A stretch of 64,000 bases of DNA. Origin: CAZFVY01 sp964522665. GTDB lineage: Bacteria > Verrucomicrobiota > Verrucomicrobiia > Limisphaerales > CAZFVY01. The DNA is taken from NCBI GenBank assembly GCA_964522665.1, contig CAZFVY010000003.1:1-64000 (forward strand). The letters are read 5' to 3'. The notes under the pieces were generated by a model. It was not told the origin of the DNA and ran no database searches. It worked only from the letters and a program-made list of their open reading frames with translations. Made by a program: the position numbers and the translations under genes. Below are positions 57,431-64,000 of the stretch, piece by piece; the first letter of the stretch is position 1, and every line of letters starts with the position of its first letter.

Positions 57431-58543
57431 TTATCGCCGCCGCTTGGCCTTTGTTGGTCCCGACGACAGCGTCGCCGTGGCCACCGAATAGATGGGTGGC
57501 AAGTTGTCCGCGACCAGCCGCCAGGTCTCCCCCTCGTCAATCGAACCGAACAGTTTTCCGGTGTTCGTCCCGAAATAAACGCCGGCGGGATCGAAATCAT
57601 CGCGCGCCATCCCCTCGCGATATACGCCCACGAAGGCGTTCTCTTGTGGCAAACCCTTGGATAGCGTGCTCCAGGTCTTGCCTCCGTTGCGACTGCGAAA
57701 AACCCGCAGCTTACCTTTGGGCGGGCAACGGAACTCCGCGCCTTGAAGCGGGAGGACGTACAGCGTCTCCGGGTCGCGCGGGTGAATCGCGAGCGGAAAT
57801 CCAAAATCCGACGGCAGCCCCGCCGTGATTTCTTTCCAGGCGACGCCGCCGTCGCCGGTGCGGTAAACTCCGCAATGATTCTGCTGAAAGAGGACGCCTT
57901 TGCCGCCGGGCGAAGGCAGGAGTTTATGGACGCATTGGCCGTACTCGGGGTATTTCTCCGGCAGGAACGCCGCGCGCGTTCCGCGATTCGCCGTTTGCCA
58001 GGTGGCGCCGCCGTCCTCGGAACGAAAGACGCCGACCGCCGAGATTCCGACCCAAAGGCGTTGCGCGTTCGTCGGGTCCACGACAATCGAATGCAGGCAA
58101 AGTCCGCCCGCGCCGGGATGCCACTTCGACCGTGTCTCGTGCTGCGTCAAACCGGCTAATTCCTCCCACGTTTCGCCCTGGTCGTCGCTGCGGAAAAGCG
58201 CGGCGGGCGCGACGCCGGCATAGAGCGTTTTCGCGGCCGGGTCGGCGCCCGGTTCAATGTGCCAGACGCGGTCGAGCTTCTGGCCGGATTCCTGGGTGAA
58301 GCCGGGTGATTTCTTGGCGGACTTCCAGGTCTTGCCGAGGTTCTCGCTCCAAACCACCTCGGAGCCAAACCAGGCGTCGTTTGACGTCGCGAATATGCGC
58401 CCGTTCCGGTGATCGTAAGCGGCGTGGTTGACCTCTTTGCCCTTCACGAACGGCCCGTCCAATCGCCACTGTTTGCGATTTGAACTGGACAGCAGGATCA
58501 GCCCTTTCTTGGTCCCGACGAGCAGCAGCGCTTTTTTTGGCAT
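57431..58543 (-). CDS. BNR/sortilin-type beta-propeller protein
   Basis: A 370-residue beta-propeller with repeated Asp-box motifs S/T-x-D-x-G-x-T-W: WSENLGKTWKSA, FRSDDQGETWEEL, FRSEDGGATWQTA, YRTGDGGVAWKEI, FRSRNGGKTWSTL and FGSIDEGETWRLV. Members are annotated as exo-alpha-sialidase or glycosyl hydrolase BNR-repeat proteins, but the sialidase Arg triad is not evident, so enzymatic activity is doubtful. No signal peptide is visible (MPKKALLLVGTKKGLILLSS), implying a cytoplasmic location. The Arg/Lys-rich end KAKRRR is unusual. Confidence 0.8.
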   Translation of the reverse strand: MPKKALLLVGTKKGLILLSSSNRKQWRLDGPFVKGKEVNHAAYDHRNGRIFATSNDAWFGSEVVWSENLGKTWKSAKKSPGFTQESGQKLDRVWHIEPGADPAAKTLYAGVAPAALFRSDDQGETWEELAGLTQHETRSKWHPGAGGLCLHSIVVDPTNAQRLWVGISAVGVFRSEDGGATWQTANRGTRAAFLPEKYPEYGQCVHKLLPSPGGKGVLFQQNHCGVYRTGDGGVAWKEITAGLPSDFGFPLAIHPRDPETLYVLPLQGAEFRCPPKGKLRVFRSRNGGKTWSTLSKGLPQENAFVGVYREGMARDDFDPAGVYFGTNTGKLFGSIDEGETWRLVADNLPPIYSVATATLSSGPTKAKRRR

Positions 58544-58733
58544 ACAATTTGGAGTTGGGATCGTTGTCAGTTGGATCGCGCGGGAGTGACACTAAATTCT
58601 CTCTCGCCGACGAATTATTTTGCGCAGGTAATCACAATCGCCGCCCGCGACTCAAGGATAAAGCGGCCCCGTCAAGCCGTCGCCGACCTTGGCGGGCCGA
58701 GGGTGTCAATATTCCTACCGGCTTCGGTCGCAA

Positions 58734-61097
58734 TTAACTGACCCGCCACTCCCAGTTGCGCACTTCCGGCATGTCCTCGCCGTAGCGATGGATGTAGGTT
58801 TTGTGATCCAGAAGATGATCGCGAATGGCTTGCTTCGCGTACGCCGCCCGGGCGCCTAGCTCGGGCAGACGGTCAATGACGTCACCCGCCAGATGAAAAC
58901 GGTCGAGATCGTTAAGCACGACCATGTCGAAAGGCGTCGTCGTGGTTCCTTCTTCTTTGTAACCGCGGACGTGCAGGTTCCGGTGGTTTGTGCGGCGATA
59001 GGTGAGCCGGTGGATCAGCCACGGGTAACCGTGGTAGGCAAAGATGATCGGCTTGTCCTTGGTGAAAAGGATGTCGAAGTCGCGGTCGCTCAGGCCGTGC
59101 GGATGCTCGGAGGGAGGCTGCAAGGTCATCAAATTGACGACGTTGACCACCCGCACCTTAAGCGTGGGGAACTGGTCCCGGAGAAACTGGACCGCCGCCA
59201 GGGTTTCCAGGGTTGGCACGTCGCCCGCGCAGGCCATGACGACGTCGGGTTCCTGGCCTTGATCGTTGCTCGCCCAGGGCCAGATGCCGACGCCCGCCGT
59301 GCAATGCTTGACCGCCGCGTCCATATCCAACCACTGCGGCTCCGGCTGTTTGCCGGCGACGATGACGTTGACGTAGTTCCGGCTGCGCAGGCAGTGGTCG
59401 GTCACCGAAAGGAGCGTATTGGCGTCGGGCGGCAGATAGACCCGCACAATCTCTCCCTTCTTGTTGACCACGTGATCGATGAAGCCCGGGTCCTGGTGGC
59501 TGAAGCCGTTATGATCCTGGCGCCATACGTGCGACGTCAGGAGGTAGTTCAACGACGCGATGGGACGACGCCACGGAATATGGCGGGTCACCTTCAACCA
59601 CTTCGCATGTTGATTGAACATGGAATCGACGATGTGGATAAACGCCTCGTAGCAAGAGAAGAACCCGTGGCGTCCCGTCAGCAGATAACCCTCCAACCAG
59701 CCTTGGCAGAGGTGTTCGCTCAAGACCTCCATGACGCGTCCGTCCGCGGCCAGATGATCGTCCGTGGCGAGCCGTTCGCCCGTGAAAACCCGGTCGGTCG
59801 CTTCAAAAACGTCGCCGAGCCGGTTCGAGGCGGTCTCATCCGGTCCGAAAATGCGGAAGTCCCTGCGCTCAGCGTTTAATCGGACGACGTCGCGCAGGAA
59901 AGTCCCCATGACGCGCGTGCTTTCGGCGGTCGTTTTGCCCGGCGCGGGAACTTTGACCGCGTAATCGCGAAAGTCCGGCAAGCGTAGATCGCGCAAGAGA
60001 GTTCCCCCATTGGCCCGCGGATTGGCGCTCATCCTGCGGTCGCCTTTCGGCGGCAGTTCCGCCAGTTCCGGTTTCAATCGCCCACTCGCGTCAAACAGCT
60101 CCTGTGGCTGATAGCTTTGCAGCCAAATCTCCAGTTGCTTGAGGTGTTCCGGTTTGGTGGCCAGCTCGGCCAACGGCACTTGATGGGAGCGAAACGAACC
60201 TTCCGTCGGCTTGCCGTCCACGAATTTGGGACCCGTCCAGCCCTTTGGCGAACGCAAGATGATCATCGGCCAGATCGGGCGGCTATGAAATCCATTGGCG
60301 CGGGCGTCGGCTTGAGTCTTGCGGATTTCCGCCAGCGCGGTGTCGAGCGTCGCCGCCATTTTCTGATGCATCGTCTCAGGCTCATCACCCTCGACGAAAT
60401 ACGGGCGGTAACCGTAACCGAGGAAAAGCTGCTCCAATTCCGCGTGGCTGATGCGGGCCAGGACGGTCGGATTGGCGATCTTGTATCCGTTCAAGTGCAG
60501 GATGGGCAGCACCGCGCCGTCATGAACGGGATTGAGAAACTTGTTCGAGTGCCAGCTCGCGGCCAGCGGGCCGGTCTCCGCCTCTCCGTCGCCGACCACG
60601 CAGGCCACGATCAACTCGGGAGCGTCGAACGCCGCGCCGAACGCGTGGGCCAGCGAGTAGCCCAGTTCGCCGCCCTCGTGGATCGAGCCGGGCGTTTCCG
60701 GGGCGACGTGGCTCGGGATCCCGCCGGGAAACGAGAACTGTTTGAACAATCGACGCATGCCCTCTTCGTCCGACGTGATATTCGGGTACACCTCGCTGTA
60801 GGTTCCCTCCAGATAGGTGTTGGCCACGAGGCCGGGTCCACCGTGGCCTGGGCCGGTGACGTAGATCATGTCCAGGTCATGCGCCTTGATCAGGCGGTTG
60901 AGATGCACGTAAAGAAAGTTCAATCCGGGAGTCGTGCCCCAATGCCCGAGCAGGCGCGGTTTGACGTGCTCTATTTTGAGCGGCTCCTTAAGGAGCGGAT
61001 TGTCCATGAGGTAGATCTGGCCGACCGACAGGTAATTGGCGGCGCGCCAGTAGGCGTGCATTTGTTTCAAAAGTTCCGGCGTTAACGTTTCATTCAT
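58734..61097 (-). CDS. xfp: xylulose-5-phosphate/fructose-6-phosphate phosphoketolase
   Basis: A 787-residue thiamine-diphosphate enzyme: YLSVGQIYLMDNPLLKEPL, HWGTTPGLNFLYVHLNRLI, GPGHGGPGLVANTYLEG, EGGELGYSLAHAFGAAFD and VGDGEAETGPLAASWHSNKF for the cofactor site. It splits xylulose-5-phosphate (or fructose-6-phosphate) with phosphate into acetyl-phosphate and glyceraldehyde-3-phosphate (or erythrose-4-phosphate). The ATG at 61097 is one base after the acetate kinase stop, so both form an operon and the acetyl-phosphate is used for ATP. Length matches the bacterial family (about 790). Confidence 0.95.
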   Translation of the reverse strand: MNETLTPELLKQMHAYWRAANYLSVGQIYLMDNPLLKEPLKIEHVKPRLLGHWGTTPGLNFLYVHLNRLIKAHDLDMIYVTGPGHGGPGLVANTYLEGTYSEVYPNITSDEEGMRRLFKQFSFPGGIPSHVAPETPGSIHEGGELGYSLAHAFGAAFDAPELIVACVVGDGEAETGPLAASWHSNKFLNPVHDGAVLPILHLNGYKIANPTVLARISHAELEQLFLGYGYRPYFVEGDEPETMHQKMAATLDTALAEIRKTQADARANGFHSRPIWPMIILRSPKGWTGPKFVDGKPTEGSFRSHQVPLAELATKPEHLKQLEIWLQSYQPQELFDASGRLKPELAELPPKGDRRMSANPRANGGTLLRDLRLPDFRDYAVKVPAPGKTTAESTRVMGTFLRDVVRLNAERRDFRIFGPDETASNRLGDVFEATDRVFTGERLATDDHLAADGRVMEVLSEHLCQGWLEGYLLTGRHGFFSCYEAFIHIVDSMFNQHAKWLKVTRHIPWRRPIASLNYLLTSHVWRQDHNGFSHQDPGFIDHVVNKKGEIVRVYLPPDANTLLSVTDHCLRSRNYVNVIVAGKQPEPQWLDMDAAVKHCTAGVGIWPWASNDQGQEPDVVMACAGDVPTLETLAAVQFLRDQFPTLKVRVVNVVNLMTLQPPSEHPHGLSDRDFDILFTKDKPIIFAYHGYPWLIHRLTYRRTNHRNLHVRGYKEEGTTTTPFDMVVLNDLDRFHLAGDVIDRLPELGARAAYAKQAIRDHLLDHKTYIHRYGEDMPEVRNWEWRVS

Positions 61098-61098
61098 A

Positions 61099-62298
61099 TC
61101 AAGGTTCAGGTTCGGCGCTGGCGAAGGCAAAAAAGCGCATCATCGCGCGGGCGATCATTTGTTCCTCGTCGGTGCGCATGACGCGCGCGGTCACGCGGCT
61201 CCCGACTCTGGAAATCACGCCCGCATGCGCGGCGTTGGACGCGGGGTCGAGTTCAATGCCGAGAAAACCAAGGCCGTCGCAAATGCGCCCTCGCAGCCCG
61301 GCCTCATGCTCGCCGATGCCGCCCGCGAAGACGAGAGTGTCCAGCCCGCCGAGCGCCGCGGCGTAAGCGCCGACGCGTTTTTTCACCTCGTAACAAAACA
61401 GCGCCAGCGCGTCCGCCGCGCGTGGGTCCGTGGCCTCGCGGGCCACGAGATCGCGTGTGTCGGAACTCGTCTCCGAAATTCCCAGCAGGCCGGACTCATG
61501 GTTCACCATGTGTTGAAATTGATCGATCGTCATCCCCTCGGTATGCGCGAGGTACGCGGCCAAGCCGGGGTCGAGGTCGCCCGTGCGGGTGCTCATCGGG
61601 AGTCCCGCCGTCGGCGTAAACGCCATCGTGGTATCGATCGGCAATCCATCGCGCGTCGCGGCCATGCTGGCGCCGTTTCCGAGGTGGGCCAGCACCACCC
61701 GTCCGCGCGCCGCCTCCGCGCCGGCCACCCTCGCCAATTCTTCCATTAAATACGCATAGGACAACCCGTGAAAGCCATAGCGACGAATGCCTTTTTCCGC
61801 GAGCCGACGGGGAATCGGCAACAACTGCGCGACGCGCGGCAGGCGCCAATGAAAAGCCGTGTCGAAGCACGCAAGCTGCGGGACCGCGGGGAGCCGTCGG
61901 GCGACTTCCGTCATTAGCTCGATTTCCGCGGGTAAGTGCTCGGGGTCGAACGGACTGAGTTCACGCAGAAAGGCGAGCAGTTCCGGGGTCACCCGCTCCG
62001 GCTCGTGGTATCGCGGGCCGCCGTGGACCACGCGATGTCCGACCGCGGCGATGCCTCCAGCGGGAACCTGCGAGTGAATCCAGTCCATCAACGCGGCAAG
62101 CGCGGCGGCATGATCGGGGGCCGAAATCTTACTTGAGGTTGGCGCGCCTCCAATTGGCTTCACCACAAACGTCGCGTCCGGGAGGCCGATGCGATCGATC
62201 TTTCCCTCCAGCGCTCGCCGCGGCGGCTCCAACGCGTCAAAGAGCGCGAACTTGACGCTCGAGGAACCCGCGTTGATGACCCACAACATCTTTTGCAT
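61099..62298 (-). CDS. ackA: acetate kinase
   Basis: A 399-residue ASKHA-fold kinase: MLWVINAGSSSVKFALFDAL, GHRVVHGGPRYHEPE, FDTAFHWRLP, RYGFHGLSYAYLMEEL, VVLAHLGNGASMAATRDG, TMAFTPTAGLPMSTRTGDLD and FAGGIGEHEAGLRGRI. It transfers phosphate from acetyl-phosphate to ADP and follows the standard length of about 400. The ATG at 62298 (MQKMLWV) or 62289 is the likely start. Coupled to the downstream phosphoketolase gene; phosphotransacetylase is not in the window, consistent with the acetyl-phosphate source being the phosphoketolase. Confidence 0.95.
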   Translation of the reverse strand: MQKMLWVINAGSSSVKFALFDALEPPRRALEGKIDRIGLPDATFVVKPIGGAPTSSKISAPDHAAALAALMDWIHSQVPAGGIAAVGHRVVHGGPRYHEPERVTPELLAFLRELSPFDPEHLPAEIELMTEVARRLPAVPQLACFDTAFHWRLPRVAQLLPIPRRLAEKGIRRYGFHGLSYAYLMEELARVAGAEAARGRVVLAHLGNGASMAATRDGLPIDTTMAFTPTAGLPMSTRTGDLDPGLAAYLAHTEGMTIDQFQHMVNHESGLLGISETSSDTRDLVAREATDPRAADALALFCYEVKKRVGAYAAALGGLDTLVFAGGIGEHEAGLRGRICDGLGFLGIELDPASNAAHAGVISRVGSRVTARVMRTDEEQMIARAMMRFFAFASAEPEP

Positions 62299-62442
62299 CT
62301 TCCTGGTCGGCGCCCGGACGGCGGGCGCCTTGGAGGTAGTCTCTCCCAATTGTGGGTGGTTTCGTCAACGCAATCTGCTGACTCTTTTCTGGCGCTGAAG
62401 GCCGGCGCGGCGCTGACTTCCTCGGTTGCCTCGCCGGGCCGG

Positions 62443-63786
62443 TCAACCCCGTTGCGCTGGGCTGAGCGTCTGGCTCGCGAGAGATTCGATTAGTTTGATT
62501 CCGGGCTGCTCGCGCGCCACCGCCTCGAACTCGGCCGCCATTGCCGCGAGGCGCGCGGGATAGGCGGGATTGCTCAATACCTGTTCGAGTAGGCCGCGAA
62601 TGACCAGCGGTTGCGCCTGCTTCAGCGATTGCATTACGCCGAGTCCGTGAAATTGCGCCCGGGCCGCGGCGCCGGGTTGGTCGAAGGTGACCGGAAAAAT
62701 AACCATGGGGACGCGAAAGTGGACGCACTCACGAATTGAATTGATGCCGCCATGGGTGATCATCGCGGCGCTGCGCTTCAGCAAGGCGAGTTGCGGGGCC
62801 CGATTGACCAGAATGGCGTCCGGCGGTACATCCGTGAAGCCTCCCGCTTGCAGACGATCGCCGAGGTTCAAGACCAGTTGCCAGTCTGGCCGACCCGCGA
62901 AGGCCCGCAGCACGTCTTGGAAAAAGGCGCGGCTCGCATGGATGCTTCCCAGCGAGCAGTAGATCAGTTTTTTCCGCGGATCGATCCGGTCCCAGGCGAA
63001 TTCCGGTTCCTGGCGGTCGTGATCGACTTCGCCTTCCACATAGTGGCGCCGGGGAACTTCCGGCCCCGGAAAATCAAACGCCTTCGGAAATAAGATCAAT
63101 TCCGGCAGTTCCAACAATGCCGAGAATACGCTTCTAAAATTCAACCGAGCGACCGGATAGCCGCACACGCGCGCCAGTTCGCGCGTGCACGCGAGCCAAT
63201 CGTAGCCGAATCTCGCGACGGTTTGCGTCGTGACGATCAGCCGTCGCCGCGCGAAAAAAGACCGCCACGCCCAACGCACGCGCCAGCGCGCCCAGGTCGT
63301 CCGCCCCGGCGCCAAGGCGGTGAAACAGGGCGGCCGGGAGGGGTCGTCCCACGGTGGCATCGTGGTGTGAAGATAGACGCATTTGAGACCGGCCTTGTGG
63401 GCCAGCAGCGCCCAGGTGGGACGATGCGAACCGTCCAGGACCAGCGCGTCGGCGCCGAGCTTCGCCAGCGCCAATTCAAATTCGGCGAACCCACCGCGAA
63501 TCAAAAAGCGAAAATGATCCCGGCTTTCGAGGATGATCCGGCGTTGGTTCTGAAATGACCGCCAAAAGCCCGAGCCGCCCGCCCGCCACCGCTGCATGTA
63601 GCCCTTCGGAAACCACTGCTCGTAGATGGCGTCAAATTCAAACCCGCGTGGCGCCACGAACTCCTCGCTGTCTCGCATACCCACGAACACCACCCGGTGA
63701 CCCCGGGCACGGAGAACGCTGGCCAAATTGAGCGCGCCGTTCATCGGCCCGGCCAGTGGCATCATGCAAAACGCGATCGTGGACAT
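62443..63786 (-). CDS. GT1-type glycosyltransferase (UGT/MGT-like)
   Basis: A 447-residue GT-B enzyme: STIAFCMMPLAGPMNGALNL and LASVLRARGHRVVFVGM at the acceptor side, IYCSLGSIHASRAFFQDVL and ITHGGINSIRECVHFRVPMV for the nucleotide-sugar donor. Such enzymes glycosylate lipids, antibiotics and carotenoid- or polyketide-like aglycones. The ATG at 63786 is preceded by the stop of an NRPS/PKS-like thioesterase 24 bases upstream, so it is probably the tailoring step of that cluster. No signal peptide is seen; the protein should act in the cytoplasm or at the inner leaflet. Confidence 0.85.
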   Translation of the reverse strand: MSTIAFCMMPLAGPMNGALNLASVLRARGHRVVFVGMRDSEEFVAPRGFEFDAIYEQWFPKGYMQRWRAGGSGFWRSFQNQRRIILESRDHFRFLIRGGFAEFELALAKLGADALVLDGSHRPTWALLAHKAGLKCVYLHTTMPPWDDPSRPPCFTALAPGRTTWARWRVRWAWRSFFARRRLIVTTQTVARFGYDWLACTRELARVCGYPVARLNFRSVFSALLELPELILFPKAFDFPGPEVPRRHYVEGEVDHDRQEPEFAWDRIDPRKKLIYCSLGSIHASRAFFQDVLRAFAGRPDWQLVLNLGDRLQAGGFTDVPPDAILVNRAPQLALLKRSAAMITHGGINSIRECVHFRVPMVIFPVTFDQPGAAARAQFHGLGVMQSLKQAQPLVIRGLLEQVLSNPAYPARLAAMAAEFEAVAREQPGIKLIESLASQTLSPAQRG

Positions 63787-63810
63787 GGGCAATCGTTTCG
63801 CGCGCCAGCG

Positions 63811-64000
63811 TCAGGAACCAAGACGGTACGCGAGGCGTTCGGCCAGAATCGTGACGCCGGGCGAGGTCATCATGGTTAGATGATTGCCCGGCACGCGATC
63901 GACAGAAACCGCTCCCAGCGCAAATCGGTCCCAGCCCCAGGCGTCGTCGTCGCCCGAGCCTTCCAGGGTCGGCGAGATTTCCGCCGCCCGAAAGAGCGCG
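63811..64000 (-). CDS. C-terminal end of an NRPS/PKS-type thioesterase protein (5' partial)
   Basis: Only the last 62 residues are visible; the 5' part lies beyond the right edge. They read LGWDRFALGAVSVDRVPGNH-like with WGWDRFALGA, VDRVPGNHLTMM and SPGVTILAERLAYRL, the closing strand and helices of the alpha/beta-hydrolase thioesterase that ends many non-ribosomal peptide and polyketide synthases; the His in PGNHLTM is the expected catalytic His. Sequence before the window edge could hold adenylation or ketosynthase modules, or the gene could be a stand-alone type II thioesterase. The GT1 gene follows 24 bases later on the same strand. Confidence 0.75.
   Translation of the reverse strand, partial: ALFRAAEISPTLEGSGDDDAWGWDRFALGAVSVDRVPGNHLTMMTSPGVTILAERLAYRLGS

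Noticed and set aside
1..64000. tRNA, rRNA or CRISPR arrays
   Set aside because: No conserved tRNA arm sequence, rRNA stretch or regularly spaced repeats were seen while reading; a covariance search would be decisive.

Overview
The window is high-GC bacterial chromosome and most resembles a member of the Verrucomicrobiota (PVC superphylum). The reasons are a PVC-type membrane-bound dehydrogenase with HEAT repeats and a C-terminal CxxCH haem site, an ECF sigma factor with a membrane-anchored C-terminal extension, a ThuA-domain protein beside a Tat-exported Gfo/Idh/MocA oxidoreductase, a large Ser/Thr kinase with RDD membrane domains, a ThrRS without the TGS domain, a split carbamoyl-phosphate synthase large chain, and REP-like palindromes of a kind common in these genomes. 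lpxA, a heptosyltransferase-like GT9 enzyme and an outer-membrane beta-barrel protein show a Gram-negative envelope. I saw no rRNA, tRNA, CRISPR array, prophage or intact insertion sequence.

Layout. 1-9 kb: the 3' part of the PVC cytochrome, a hicBA toxin-antitoxin locus whose toxin has an in-frame TGA, two tandem thymidylate-kinase-like genes (the second with Arg in place of the P-loop Lys), a ROK sugar kinase, Ppx/GppA and a REC-PAS-PAS-SpoIIE phosphatase. 9-18 kb: an orphan DNA methyltransferase, a structured 171-bp element bounded by 29-bp inverted repeats, a RidA-like protein with a basic tail, a D-serine dehydratase/D-threonine aldolase-type PLP enzyme, an asparagine-synthase-like gene coupled to a YjhG-type xylonate dehydratase, and a two-gene nucleotidyltransferase module. 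17.5-23 kb: a membrane methyltransferase, the sigma factor and a divergent type III PKS / methyltransferase / flavoprotein operon. 23-31 kb: an RRM protein, thioredoxin, a GspF/PilC-like protein, a class V aminotransferase, the carB 3' half and thrS. 31-40 kb: a DUF433/DUF5615 toxin-antitoxin pair, a PhoB-type regulator, ThuA, the Gfo/Idh oxidoreductase, the large kinase and a NarL-type regulator. 40-52 kb: a phosphopantetheinyl transferase, a GH13 enzyme, a BlaI/BlaR1-type pair with two operator palindromes, lpxA, the porin, DUF2905, a Tm-1-like protein, a DUF697 protein, a small membrane protein and a putative lipoprotein. 52-64 kb: divergent nagB/nagA, GT9, mnmA, a hairpin repeat cluster, a BNR-repeat protein, a phosphoketolase / acetate kinase operon, and a GT1 glycosyltransferase after the thioesterase end of an NRPS/PKS-like gene that runs off the window.

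How the genes work together. Several operons have a clear logic. Phosphoketolase makes acetyl-phosphate and acetate kinase turns it into ATP. NagA and NagB move amino sugars into glycolysis. The type III PKS with its tailoring enzymes probably makes a phenolic lipid or quinone. The thioesterase/glycosyltransferase edge, with the phosphopantetheinyl transferase elsewhere in the window, points to glycosylated NRPS/PKS-type chemistry. The least explained items are the asparagine-synthase/xylonate-dehydratase pair, the nucleotidyltransferase plus unknown partner, the tandem kinase-like pair and the 171-bp structured element. All family assignments come from reading motifs and remembered family features; no database search was run.
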